Numbered from the stretch's first letter, positions 1 through 15,639 are shown. The stretch: DNA of 64,000 bases from Isoetes taiwanensis (GCA_021234155.1 JAJEKV010000036.1:7953426-8017425), one strand, 5' to 3'. Made by a program: numbers and translations. The notes: generated by a model from the letters alone, not told the origin.

Positions 1-1056
1 CCGCTTTAATCGCATTCAAAGGTACATAGCTTGCGGTGAGGGGTCGGATGAAGGTGGGACCCACGCCATTGGACTCCTCTCATCGAGAGCTTTCCAATGA
101 GTGGTGGTTTGGCACAGTTCCGTTGTAGTTGGAGCCAATGTGATCGAACTCTAAGGGAATCCATAGGAATCTCAGAGAATCTAAATGAATCTTCATAAAT
201 ACTTGGAGAATCTAGAGGAATCCATGCAATCTTGGAGAATCTAGGTGAATCTTCATAGAATCTTAGAGAATCTAAAGGAATCTCAAGAGAATCTTAGGGA
301 ATCTATGGGAATCTCAAGAGAATCTTTGGAAATCTATGGGAATCTCAAGAGAATCTTGGAAATCGAAGGGAATCTCAAGAGAATCTTTGGAAAATCAACG
401 GGAATCTATAGGAATCACGAGAGAATCTTTGAGAATTTAAGAGAATCTAAGGGAATCTTTATAGAATCTTTAAGAATCTAGAGGAATCTTGATGGAATCA
501 TGTCAAGTCTAAGGGAATCTTCATAGGATCTTAGAGAATAGAGCAATCTTAAGAGAATCTTTGGGAATCTAAAGGAATCTTTCTAAAAGCTTGGAGAATC
601 TAGTGAAATCATGATGGAATCTTGGAGAATCATGGAGAATTTTCCTATAATCTAAAGGAATCTAGGAGAATCTTCATCAAATCTTGGAGAATTCAATAGA
701 ACTACATAGAATTTTGGGGAATCTAGAGGAGTCTTGGGATAATCTTTGGGAATCTAGACGAATATCAAGAGAATCTTTGGGAACCTAGGGGAATTAAGGG
801 AATGTTCATAAAATCTTTAAGAATCTTGATAGAATCTTGTGAAATCTAGGGAAATCTTCATAGAATCTAGGGGAATCTCTATAGAATCTTGGAGAATCTT
901 GGCATAATCTTTGGAAATCTAGGAGATTCTAAAAAGAATCTTTGTTAACATAGGATTCATAAAGAGCCTAGGGAAATGCTTATAGAATCTTCATTGAATG
1001 ACTCTGCATTGGCTTCCGGTCGAATTTGTGCAGTCCCTCATAGTAGAACCAATTGT
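1..1056 (+). mobile_element. E1: GAATCT-tail element, 5' part cut by window
   Basis: Starts inside the shared head: TAATCGCATTCAAAGG near position 6, then the CATTGGA...TCCAATG hairpin near 67-100. About 850 bp of degenerate GAATCT repeat follow (about 150-990). The tail reads TCCCTCATAGTAGAACC and ends in CAATTG at a short TA tract (1057-1068). This tail is a degenerate form of the CTCATAGTACAA..CTTG end seen elsewhere. The same sequence recurs at 36234-37320 and, from the array on, at 33590-34413. Long open frames here come from the repeat and are not taken as genes. Confidence 0.8.
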
Positions 1057-1067
1057 GTATATATATA

Positions 1068-1560
1068 CAATTATATTATGGGTCCTATGGGGGGGTGAAT
1101 CTTTGTAGAGATTCATCCCAGCCGTCTATTTTCTGAGGTGTCGCGACAATGGCCCTTGGATTTCATGGGGGGGCATGCATGGGGCATGCATGGGGCATGC
1201 ACCCCATCCCTGGGCCGTCGATCGGGCACGTGAGAAATCGTGGCCCTTGATTTTAAGGTTAAGGAAGTTGCAAGGAAGTTGCTAGTAAAGCTTGATCTCG
1301 ACCGTCCATCTCTGAGATGGACGGTCTAAACGGTGACACTTCAATCAACCCCAAGTAGCCCCTTTTATTTGGGGCTTTTGATGTGGCCCGTTAGATCTAG
1401 GGATTCAATTGGGGCATTTTATCCGACCGGCCCATCCTTGAAATTAAGGCATTTTCCTTCAACAAAAAAAAAAAAAAAAAGGGGCATTTCATATTTAATG
1501 TGGGCTTCTATTGTGGGCGTCCGTTTAAATACTTAATCTCGGCCGTTGGTGGGTAGATGT
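1068..1560 (+). other. shared 5' head module of G1
   Basis: GC-richer than its surroundings. It contains GAGGTGTCGC near 1135 (also in the heads of G2 and G3), three CATGCATG-type motifs between about 1170 and 1205, and a near-palindrome around 1299-1326 (GACCGTCCATCT / AGATGGACGGTC). An A-run near 1466-1480 follows. It probably contributes the element's 5' end, and promoter activity is possible but not shown. The equivalent in G1' is at 37334-37830. Confidence 0.5.
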
Positions 1561-2062
1561 CAACATTAATTGCATATTTTGTGAGGTGTGATTGACAATT
1601 AATGTGACCCAAGTGGGGCAAGGCAATCTTAGCCTATTTGCGAAATTTGTTTTCCTTTCTCGTCTATTCTTATTGCATTTGTGGGGTATGGCGGCAATGC
1701 TATGGCGGCCCACAACCCGATTGAAACGAGGGCTTTTCGATTCAGAGCGCCCACAACAGAGTGCATGGCATGTATGGCTTTTTTTCCTTTTCTTTGTAAA
1801 ACCATATCCGTGGCCAATGGCAACCTCTTTCGGAATGCAATGAAGCATAGGATTCTCAATCGATTAATCTTTACGCACTTGTGATGAAGGTTTTCAACAT
1901 ATAGAATGTCTAATCGGCACCGACTAACACCAAACCGGCGGCCCGAGCTATTTTCGTGATATACCACAAGTGGAAATATGGCCTCTCTCGCTTTCTAGGA
2001 ATCGTCCGCATGACAGCCCTATATTTGCATTTACGATTCATGGCATGTTCGGCAAAAGCTGA

Positions 2063-2296
2063 ATTTGGAGTGGGGAAGCTATTGATGAGCTTGAGCAAAG
2101 GCTCAAACTTGGTGGATTCAGTTTTGCTTTTCCAGCGATTCGTTGTAAGTTCAAGCCAACGGAATCAACTCTTCAAATATGTGAAGAGAGTGGTACAGAC
2201 CTGGCACAGGCAGTGAAATGTGCTAAGCGGAAGCAGAGGTTAAATGTTTCTTCTGGATACGTTGCAGCCTCATCTACTGAGCAGTTGGAAGGGTAG
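2063..2296 (+). pseudogene. unidentified open segment, exon-like
   Basis: Open for about 77 codons on the plus strand, ending at TAG 2294-2296. The product is charged ([12 protein letters not shown] near the start, CAKRKQRL later) and has no initiating Met at a sensible place. I do not recognise it. It lies directly upstream of the RSH fragment and may come from the same donor gene or from another captured exon. In the copy near 38320-38560 the frame is broken by small changes at CAG/CTG sites. Confidence 0.3.
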
Positions 2297-2547
2297 TTGG
2301 TTCACTCTGTGTTTTGTCAGCAAAAGATGGAGATGCAGAGAGTGGTATGCTGGCATCATGGGTAAGCCAAGCAAGCTTTATGCCCCCGGGGTTAACTATC
2401 ACAGCACCACAGAAGAAATAGTTAATTTAATTGTGCAGTGTAGTGGCTTTGTTATTGAGAGTCCAACACTTGCTAGGCATATGCCAACCCCTATCCAGAA
2501 CGCTTTGGGAGTTATCCTAAAAGATACTGAAGCAAGATTAAAGCCAT

Positions 2548-2760
2548 GTGGTGTATTTGGTTCTTTTGGATGGAGAGGGGAGGCTGCAAGCAGCTGCAAT
2601 AGAGGGATGCTATTTCCTTCTTAACATTATTCATAGGCTCTGGACGCCAATCAATGGAGAATTTGATGACTATATTCTTAATCCTAAGTCAAGTGGCTAC
2701 CAGTCACTTCATACAGCCGTCAGGGGTCCGGATGGGGCACCATTAGAGGTGCAAATTTGA
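2548..2760 (+). pseudogene. RSH: RelA/SpoT homolog (RSH) synthetase-domain fragment
   Basis: The translated piece contains HRLWTPINGEFDDY, NPKSSGYQSLHTAV and GPDGAPLEVQI. This is the core of the (p)ppGpp synthetase domain of RelA/SpoT homologs: the EXDD-type acidic motif (EFDD), the GYQSLHT loop and the start of the EVQIRT strand. Plant RSH enzymes are nucleus-encoded and act mainly in plastids, making the alarmone (p)ppGpp. Only about 60-70 residues of a protein usually more than 700 long are present, and the frame stops with TGA right after EVQI, where the family continues with RT. No HD hydrolase, TGS or ACT region is seen. This is a captured, non-functional fragment. The ATG at 2548 is only the first Met of the open frame, not a true start. 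I cannot say which plant RSH clade it came from. Confidence 0.85.
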
Positions 2761-4980
2761 CATTGGGCTAATTCTATGGTCATAAGACAAATGGTTCTGT
2801 CAGGAGCTTCTTATTTTTTGTAGGGCTTAAACAAATGCCTATTGCAATTCTTCCTGATTCGGCCATTCTCAACATTATGAAGTGCCCACGGAGTTCTACA
2901 AGCTAGTTCTTGGCAAACAGCTCAAGTACAGGTTTGAAATTTGATTATGCAGCAGAGATTTCGGCCTGCACATTGATTTTCAGATTTTCTCCATATTTGC
3001 CATAATCCAGGATACGGCTTTGAAGTTGTTGGTAACTTTTGTTGCACAAGTTCATGTCCAAGTCTAAATCTAAATGCATTTCATTATGGCACATTTTTTC
3101 TCCATTTATTTAGACTGTACTTACGTAGATTTATGTAGGGCGAACAAACCAGACATTTGTGACAATTTTATTGTCTTGACACAGTGTTGGCTTACCAGGA
3201 TGCAGGTATTAAACCAATTTGTAGCTTTAGGGTAGAGATCTTAGTATAGAGATAGTAGGTCATCAGATTGTATGTTAAGTTTTGATGGCTGAACCTATTA
3301 GAAAGGAAGGCAGACAATAGAACATGAACTCAAAATGTTGTTTAGACTAGGTCGTAGGGCACATGTGCCTACTAGTGGGCAGAAGTATTGGATCCATACA
3401 ATTGCAATGGTTCAGTCACGTCTACAAGAAGGGTAAGAAATAAGGTGGATGGTTATGCTTTTTACTTTTTCATCATTATAGCTATTTAGGGTCTGCAACT
3501 CACAATCTCATGCTAAAACAGAATGTGCGCTTCTGTTTGAGCAGGAAGTGCAGGACCTTCAAGAGGTGTTTTCTGAAACCAATCAGGGCGAGCTTGCAGC
3601 ATTTGCATCCTATGCACTTATGACTAGGTTATTTGGAGTACTCTGCAACATTGCCGAGTAGAATGCCTAACTCAGAATTCTGTGTTTCATTCTGTGCAGC
3701 TGTACTGGAGCTGGTAGACCGCCTGCCAGGGTGGAGTCGCTTTATTTTGCTTGCCCAGATGCTTGAAGAGTTACGATTTTTAGGCTATTCCTGGAGCTGG
3801 AAGCGTGATTGATTCTAAACCAACCCTTTAAGGTTCGTATCCCGTTTTCTCCTCTGCTCAAGAACAAGGCCGATCTACATCTCTTTGATTATTTTAATGG
3901 TTCTTTCAGCCACTCCATGTTCTTAAGTGCAGATAAGGAGATTAAAAAATCACAGCAGATGTGGCAATCTTTCTATTGTAACAGCCAACAACAAGGCAGA
4001 TCTTTTGCGGTATTGTTTTGGCATCTTTTAAATGCCTAGGCATGTTGTGTTATTCGTTCTACAGTAGTTGGACTCAGCTTTATAGGGTGGTTGGTTTGCT
4101 CATCATGTTTGCGGGCTTTCAAAGCTTTAGATATCTAAATATTCTAATTAGAAATCCAAAATGTTTTAGTGCTAGACTCCGCAGTGAAAGACTCAATGGA
4201 TGCAAAAAGGATCCAGTTTTTTGTTCGACGGATCAACTAAAGATTTTTCAAGGCTTTAAAACTTTAATATTGTGATAGTTGGAGGAAGGATATCTAATAT
4301 AACTCTTTGCATTTCTTTCCAGCTTAAATTTCTTTATCTGAGCCTGTCATTTTTTTATTTTGCAGGGGTAATGCTGAAAAAGCAGCCTTTGAACATATGA
4401 CATTTTAATGCAAGGTAATCAATGAATGACAATGCAACCACCTTTCGATAAAATATAGACTGGTTCAATGCAATAACGGACCATTGGATTTGGGATTGCA
4501 GGTTATGGAATTGGCTGGAAGACCATGAACACCGATTCTTTAAGAATGGCGCAATCTGCACAATGGTAGGCATTTCGATTTGGAGCACCAGGGCATTTCC
4601 ATTTGTGGCAGCAGAGCATTTGGGCAACCCACAAGGTTTATGCTGGCAGTTTGATTGGCTCTGTTAGATTGCAGGACATGTCGGACATGTCTAGATTGCT
4701 GGCAGTTTGATTGGCTCTAGATTTGCACTAAAGGGAGCTAGTATTTCCCACTAGTTTAAGTAAACTGATAATGTAAAATGTCTATCTGGCCGGATAAAAA
4801 ACGTTTTTGGAGCAGTTAAAAACATGAATTTTAACTTGGTGTTTGCGAAAAGTTTAAAAATTTATTGCTTAGTGCATAAATGCAAATAATGTTAACAGAC
4901 TTGCAAAGGCTTATGTTAAAAGAGGTTTTTATGTGAAGCATAATGCGCTGGTAGTTTAACCGCTATTTGCTTTCCCTTAT

Positions 4981-5835
4981 AAATGGGCATTTTATCCGCC
5001 AGGAAGAGTTGCAGCTGGAGTAACTGTACATGTTGACGAAGAAGATGGTGATGTGGATATTGATGGTCCTACTTCTCTTCAGGTAGGCAAGCCTATTAAC
5101 ATAATGAAGCCAGAGAAAGTAATCCATTTCTGGTTTCTTTTACAGTTGTGGATGGATATTTACCTTTTCTTGGGGGAAGAGCACCGGCCTTTGGAGTGTA
5201 CACAGTTGTCTGGGGAAAGAATATTTGTCCCTAGTGGTTGGTGGCATTATGTCTTAAACATTGATGAAACTGTTGCAGTAACTGAAAACTTTGTAAATTG
5301 CAGAAATTTAGAACTGGTGTGCCTTGATATGGCCCTTGGATATCGGCACAGAGCTGTTGCCTGAGCAGGTTCTCTGGCTTTACTGGAGGAAGGGTCGAAA
5401 AGCAAACATGATAATGATTTTGTCACACAAGCTAACTTTGCAATAGAAAACTTGGTGGAACACCTCAAAGACCACCCAGATCATTTTCTATCGGCCACCA
5501 GTGAAAAGGGATATTTGAGCAGGTCAGACTTGCGTGATTGGCTTCGTAAGTTATGGGTTACAAAGAAGGATCTTAAAGAACGTATTTGGAATGTACGAAT
5601 GCTTATTAATATCTTTGCTGCGCATATGCTTGGTTTATTATAATCATTAGCAACTTACATTGAAACTGTGTTTAATTGTAGGTTTTGCTAATGAGGTTTG
5701 ACTTTCCTTTAGTGTGCAGATATGATCCTTGATGCAGATGCTTGGCTGGAAAGACTTACTTGCATCTGTAACTTCTTCAAGTTCTCTTTTCCTGTAGACG
5801 AAGAGCAGTTGCCAGTTGGTAACGGCAGCAGTCCA
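4981..5835 (+). pseudogene. JMJ21: F-box/JmjC (JMJ21-type) gene fragment with introns
   Basis: Three exons of one gene can be read. Exon a, about 4983-5082, contains KWAFYPPGRV and GVTVHVDEEDGDVDIDG, then a GT donor at 5083. Exon b, about 5146-5590, follows TTTCTTTTACAG and contains the JmjC core GERIFVPSGWWHYVLNID (the His after WW is the third iron ligand of this fold), then ENFVN and VCLDMALGYRH, then a linker ending DLRDWLRKLWV..KERIWN. Exon c, 5713-5835, lies between AG and GTGAGT and contains LDADAWLERL and DEEQLPVGNGSSP. The order and motifs match the plant F-box plus JmjC protein At1g78280 (JMJ21). The F-box, the first two iron ligands and the C-terminal kinase-like part are missing. 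One in-frame TGA at 5362-5364 interrupts an otherwise open exon b. A third splice junction after exon c leads to nothing I recognise. A damaged copy is at 41244-42093. Confidence 0.85.
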
Positions 5836-6039
5836 GTGAGTTTAAGATGTTACAGCTAATTGGTGCAAAAATGTTGGTAAAGGAACATACCCAAAGTTTA
5901 GTTGATTGCACAGAACAGTGAAATTTGATGTGTTCATTTTTAGGAAAAATTAGAAACACATAATTTCAACATTTTATGCTACTGCATTTTTGTATGCTCT
6001 TTGCATTGTGGAGGTTTCTAACAAAAATATATTGTAGCT

Positions 6040-6164
6040 TTGATGGAGTATGTCAGTCTTGCATTTAGAAATGGTGTAAAAAGCGCATCTTCCGAGACTT
6101 TAAAAGCAGGGGCCCTCACTGAAACTGCTTCCTTAGAGCAGGAATTAAATAATGATTTAAAATT
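6040..6164 (+). pseudogene. unidentified exon-like segment before a GTGAGT donor
   Basis: An open stretch that would read SSETLKAGALTETASLEQ near its end and stops at a GTGAGT donor at about 6165. It follows the JMJ21 fragment in the same orientation but does not match what I know of that protein, so it may belong to a third donor gene. The start is uncertain. Confidence 0.3.
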
Positions 6165-6454
6165 GTGAGTATTGTATAATGTGACACCATACTTGAGGCC
6201 TCATAAATGGCTGGCAAAACTTATAAATGGTGGCATTATGTCTGTATACCAACTTTCCCAAGAAATCTAGTGCAAGTGCTTATTTGCATTTACAGAAGTG
6301 AGAAAAAAATTGGAATTTTATTAACGGTTAACCTTTTGATTGAGGTGATATTTATTTCGTAAGTTTCTTCTAGAAAGCTCTTTTTGTTTGGGTGATTTAT
6401 TGGCATGTATCCTAGCCATGACTTCTACCCATGATGATTTAAATGCCCTGCCAG

Positions 6455-6745
6455 CCAATTGAAGTTTCTTGCATGTGGGCTTGAATGTATGTTCTCACAT
6501 AATAAAGCATATAATAAAGCATATGTCAACACTGTGAGTTGAAGTTCCTCGCTTGTGGGCCTTAACTTATGTGCTTATTAAATGCATTGACAACACAAAG
6601 CATATCTATGTCAACATCTAATTTTTTATGGAGTATGTTGTGAGTTGAAGTTCCTCCATTGTGGGCTTTAACTTATGTGCTTATTAAATGCATTGACAAC
6701 ACAAAGCATATCTATGTCAACATGTAATTCTTGATGGAGTATGTA
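6455..6745 (+). repeat. short tandem repeat, about 106 bp period
   Basis: About 2.5 units. TGAGTTGAAGTTCCTC occurs at 6535 and 6641, each followed by TTGTGGGC..TTAACTTATGTG and CATATCTATGTCAACAT. A more diverged first unit begins near 6455. The whole block is repeated almost unchanged at about 42700-42985 in G1'. Confidence 0.8.
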
Positions 6746-6991
6746 CGTAATGTATTGGACCGAGCTCAAGTATTGTAGTAGTGTAGAACAACACAGAATG
6801 TGAAAAAATATACTGAAATTTTGAGATGGTGATGCAGCCAATGACAGAAGTGCCTCTTTGATTTTAGAGGTATCAATAAGTAGGACTTATGTGTACTTTG
6901 GTAATCTGTAAAACTCAAGAGTTCTTGCAGATTTTCGGTTGGTTTTAAACATATTTTTCTTAACGACCTCTAACTGCATCTTATTTTGCAG

Positions 6992-7336
6992 GCCTTGCTT
7001 CTTTAGATGGCAACAAGTTGAATCAGCTTGGTGCCAAGGTAACAACCCATAGTGTCTTTCTCATTCATGATTTTGCCTGAAAGCAAATTTCATTTTTTTC
7101 TTCCTGTGTCTTCTCTGATTTTTTATTCTCACCTAAATTGTATTTTTTTTTTTTTTTCGAGATTTAAGTAGTTCTCCTCTTGAGGTTTCTTATAAAATGT
7201 TTTCAGTTTTCTGCGTTAATAATTGCAATTGGGTTTTTGTTGTCAGCCCATGAAGGCATTTCAAAGAGATGTGCTTCAGTACAGTTGCCATGATTCTGTT
7301 AACGGATTATTTATTGTGACCTCAAGCCAAACGCAG
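6992..7336 (+). pseudogene. two unidentified exons with compatible splice sites
   Basis: Exon 1 (6992-7038) follows TTATTTTGCAG and ends at GTAAC; it reads LASLDGNKLNQLGAK. Exon 2 (7247-7336) follows TGTCAG and ends at GTGTAAG; it reads PMKAFQRDVLQYSCHDSV and onward for 30 open codons. The join lies on a codon boundary, so the frame would continue after splicing. I do not recognise the protein. It lies downstream of the JMJ21 fragment in the same orientation, as part of the captured DNA of G1. Confidence 0.4.
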
Positions 7337-8461
7337 GTGTAAGATGCCATTTACGTCATTTTTACATATTATTTTGATTATGCGGAATTTTCATCCTTCT
7401 GTTGCTCTGAGCCACAACTTATTTTGTTCCTGGAAGAATTTAGGTTACAAGGAAGTTAATTATATTATCTTTTGTCTCATGCTAGATGAGGATGTATAGC
7501 CTGGGTTGCCTATAAGTTTTTATTAGGGTGCCTGAAAGTTGCAGCAGACATTATCATAAAAAATGCAAGATTGTGGCTTCAACACAGCTTCTTGTGTGCT
7601 TGAGTAGAAAGATAACATCGCTTTTCTCAGTTCCAACATGGTTTTTAAAGATCCATCGGGTTTTGTTGAGCAGAGAAGATAAATCAAAGAATCAAAAAGT
7701 TAGGATCGAAGATTAGAACCCAAAAATTGATAGATTAAAAAGGACAGAACACGTAACCATTTCTTGTGAGGGCTATTCTAAACAGAAGTCAAACAAAATG
7801 ACTTCATGTATTATAGAAAACGTTGCACGATAAAAACATACATGTTTTAGATATTACGTAGTATTTTAACCTGTTTACAAAAGTTTCAGCATGAACTACA
7901 CCAATTAATATTAGAAGACTCGATGTATTACACAATTCAAGTATTTACGAGACTTTGAGAAAAAAATAAAAAAATAAAATAGAAAGCTTTTACTTACAGT
8001 TCAGCACCAACAATAAAACCATAAATGGTGACCCTTATAGTTGTAGGATTAAGTTCAATGTTATGCCCTATGGAGATTGCCCTACAATTCAATACCACCA
8101 ACTAAGATTGACACTTCCGTTCTTTATTTTTGAATGCTCAATTCCACTAGAGAAAATGACTACAGTTCACATTAGGGTTTGGCCAAAGTTTACCATAAAT
8201 TTGTCACTTTTTTAAGGTAGAATCTTGCGTTCAAATCTTACATGTTCAAATTGACATAAATTTGTTACTAAAGAAGCTCACATTATTGAATGTTGGACGT
8301 GATAGTGATTTGAAGTCCACAGGTTCCAGATCCACGGGTTTCCCACCTCTACCGAGACAATTATGAAATTATATGGAGCTATATGGCAATGTTAACATAT
8401 CCAACTTCCACTATGATAGTGACTTCTAACTTAATTATCGACATTCAACTTTAAACAGCAT

Positions 8462-8489
8462 CAAAGTCGAGCTATCAAACTCGACTTTG
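8462..8489. repeat. inverted repeat, 10-bp arms
   Basis: Arms CAAAGTCGAG (8462-8471) and CTCGACTTTG (8480-8489) with an 8-bp spacer. Identical in G1' at 44722-44749. It lies in the 3' third of G1, in sequence that does not look captured. Confidence 0.8.
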
Positions 8490-8589
8490 GTAGATAAGTT
8501 TTTTATGGTTGTCTGGCTTGACACTCACCAAGTTGTCAAATTATTCTTTACGTTGTACACTTGAGTCTGCAGACTGGTAGTGTTGGTAT

Positions 8590-8725
8590 GACGTGATTTC
8601 ACGTTCTACAAATCAATCTTTGATGAAAGGTTTGACTTTGACTTAATTCATTTAGGTCGATTGTTTTAGTTTAGCTTCGCTTTTCGACTTGACCTTGCTC
8701 CCTAAGCTAACTTCAACATTCAACT
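8590..8725 (+). repeat. TTGACT-rich subterminal segment of G1
   Basis: Repeated GACTT/TTGAC words (TTTGACTTTGACTTAATTC near 8630, CGACTTGACCTTGC near 8684). Similar TTGACT-dense segments lie near the 3' ends of G2 (27555-27740) and G3 (58130-58340), so this is a shared part of the G-element 3' region. TTGAC is also the core of plant W-boxes, but regulatory use is not shown. Confidence 0.55.
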
Positions 8726-9083
8726 TTCTTGATAAAATCTTCACCGAGAACTCTGTAATAGTGATATTACATTTGATAACAGACTGCCTTCCATTCACAA
8801 AGATTCTCTCCATTCACAAAGATTCTCTGATTGCATCTAACGTTAAGACTCAAGAAAGAAAGGCAACAGCAATGAACCTCTTAATGTGATCTCCATTTAG
8901 TAGTATTTTGATGGAGATACACTCCATGTATTTCTTCCGCAATCAATGAAAGCTAGAGCAAAAGTATTAGAGTTATTGCCTTCAATTTAGTGGTTGCCAG
9001 ATGGGACCATGTATCATGGAATTTACTATCGAGAAAAAAAATATCTGGAGCTACATTTAATCTAGCAAAATATTAAATGTGGA

Positions 9084-9326
9084 ATGATAAGTTTCAACAA
9101 TGTCTCAAATATTGATGTGGAGTGCAAGAAATTTATCAATTCCAACAATTTGAAGATTCCAAAAGGAGGAGCATTATGGATTGAAAAACAAGCTTTCAGC
9201 ATGGCACTTCCACTGGCATTGAATCATTCTTATTCTGTGAATGAAGAAGTTCTAATAAATAGTGTTGAACTTCTGACTGCTAGAAATTCTAATAAACAAT
9301 GGTGTGCTTCATCTAATGGGCACTAG
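9084..9326 (+). CDS. hypothetical 80-codon ORF in the G1 3' region
   Basis: Begins with ATG and reads 80 codons to TAG; the start reads MISFNNVSNIDVECKKF and the middle contains PKGGALWIEKQAFS. It is unrecognised, with no signal peptide or membrane segment. The copy at 45325-45567 has the identical protein, but the flanking DNA is also nearly identical, so this is not evidence of selection. It could be the last piece of a captured or former element gene. Confidence 0.25.
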   Translation: MISFNNVSNIDVECKKFINSNNLKIPKGGALWIEKQAFSMALPLALNHSYSVNEEVLINSVELLTARNSNKQWCASSNGH

Positions 9327-9718
9327 GCAAGGGATTTATCTTAGAACATCATGACTTTGGATTAGATGGATACTTCCATTTGTCTTATAGGACAATTGAG
9401 AATGTAAAAATCTCAAACAAGGTGCGTATTAAAGACGTTATTGCTTCACCATATGATGTCAATAAATTAATGGATTATTATATTTGAATTCGATTTGAGC
9501 AAAACAAAATTTGGAATTTACCTATGATTATATGTTAAGAGGAAGACTACTAAATTATATGAAATTATATGGCAATATCGACTGATTCAACTTCCAGTAT
9601 GAGTTTTTCTAACTTAATTCTTGACACTCAACTTTAGATGCTGAACTTTTTAAGCTCGAATTTTACTCTCCCATCTTAGTAAACCATTTCTCATAGACCC
9701 ATTGATAGTACAAAAACT

Positions 9719-14155
<4,437 letters not shown>

Positions 14156-15348
14156 CAAGTATTTGTACTATAAGGGAGTGTACAATGTCGAATGTACGTA
14201 CGTAAGCTTCTATAAGATTTGGAAGTTTACCAGCATTCCATTAAGACTACCCAATATTCTAGTAAGATTCTATAATATTCTCTGAGTTTTTCTAGAGATA
14301 TATTAAGATTTCCCCAAGCTACTGTGAGTATTCCTTAAGATTATTCAAAGATTCATTGCAAAGCACACCAATGTGAATGATGTATCTAGATTCCCATAAG
14401 ATCCCCTACAAAACAATGCCAAAATATGTCCCTAACATTTCAACTTTCCGCAATGCGGAACCTCAACTTAAGGGCTAAGGCCTTTTATCACGCCAATTAT
14501 CAAGATGGCATGTGCACAAAAAGCAAAGCACAACATGCTCGCTATGCCATCATATACACCATTCCAAGATATACATACAAATAGTAGATCTTCTTAACCT
14601 CATATCTATTGAGTATTTGGTAGTTTGTTTTAAAATTAGTCACAATTAAGAGCCTCCATGTGTACATTGCACGTGAGTTCAACTAACAATGCGCATATCT
14701 TGCTTTGTACAAATTCAGAGGAATGCACGCAAGAGAAAAACCTTGAAATTTTATCCCGACGTGAAGATAAGATGATATTTGTTGCTTCTGATAATCATTT
14801 GTAGTGTCGACTTAAGATGTTGTAGACCATATTTGTATAATTACACTAAAATAACAAAGTATTTAACAAGGTATATAACCTTTGTACTTTTATTTTATAA
14901 TATGCTATTTTATTTTCTCACCTTATTAAAATTACGTGGATGTTTTTTGAAAATGGCACTTTTCATATTTTTGTTCGAAATTTTACACTTTTTTTCCTTA
15001 AAATTCATAAAATGAGCAAAATTTTGTTAAAAAAAAAAGTTGATGCAATTGCACTACAGGTATTAGTGCAATTGCTCCATCACCTTGTTTTATACAATGT
15101 AAGCCTGAAAGTCTCCCTCTCCAATAAGATGACTTGAATAGCAAAAGATCTTCAACATCTGCACAACTTGAACCTAATGAAAGCACGCCTGAAAACCAGG
15201 CAAGGATAAATGGAGAAGGATTGCCTTACTACCTTCGAAAAAATAAAAAAATTGTCTTTAAATTTTAAGTTTCCTCATCGAACATCCTGTCTCTATGTCA
15301 GGCCTTTAGCACAGAATCATATAAAGCCTCAAATACATAATCTAGATA

Positions 15349-15639
15349 TTATCCTTGTGAAAGCATTGAAGTATAATCATCTTTGCTAGAAGAATTTGGG
15401 AAGTCCATTATCCGAAAATGACGTCTGAGAAGCTCATTCATCTTGGACATTTTGCTTGGGCCAGTAGATGCCAGATTATACTTCTCTACCACTCTTTCTA
15501 AGAAAATCTTGCTTGGCTGCGCCATGCTTTCATTTTCCGCTTTGCACAGCGCCTTTAAATTCAGCCCAGCCTTATCTATAAGATCTAGCAGCTTGGCCCT
15601 TGTAAACCCACGGTTTTGTGTGCCCTCATGCCTTGGCAT
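15349..15639 (-). CDS. hypothetical ORF, 96 codons, shared N-terminus with F1'
   Basis: The start reads MPRHEGTQNRGFTRAKLL and a basic/acidic segment follows. The first ~63 residues are the same as those of the 143-codon frame at 50476-50907. After GPSK the two diverge sharply, exactly at the duplication breakpoint, so the C-terminal 30-odd residues here come from fused DNA. No family is recognised. It may be a captured exon rather than a gene. Confidence 0.3.
   Translation of the reverse strand: MPRHEGTQNRGFTRAKLLDLIDKAGLNLKALCKAENESMAQPSKIFLERVVEKYNLASTGPSKMSKMNELLRRHFRIMDFPNSSSKDDYTSMLSQG

Noticed and set aside
146-990. CRISPR-like array of short repeats
   Set aside because: Repeats are 10-11 bp and degenerate, spacers are not unique, there are no cas genes, and the context is a plant nuclear genome.
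1333-2216. Several overlapping frames in both strands as separate genes
   Set aside because: They overlap each other in different frames, show no family signal, and are broken in the second copy.
4355-4627. Minus-strand 90-codon frame
   Set aside because: Lies opposite plus-strand captured sequence with splice-like signals. No family signal, and it survives only partly in the second copy.
14779-15015. Hydrophobic plus-strand frame as a membrane protein
   Set aside because: It is an AT-rich stretch whose Phe/Leu/Ile content follows from composition; an overlapping frame is equally open, and there is no second copy.
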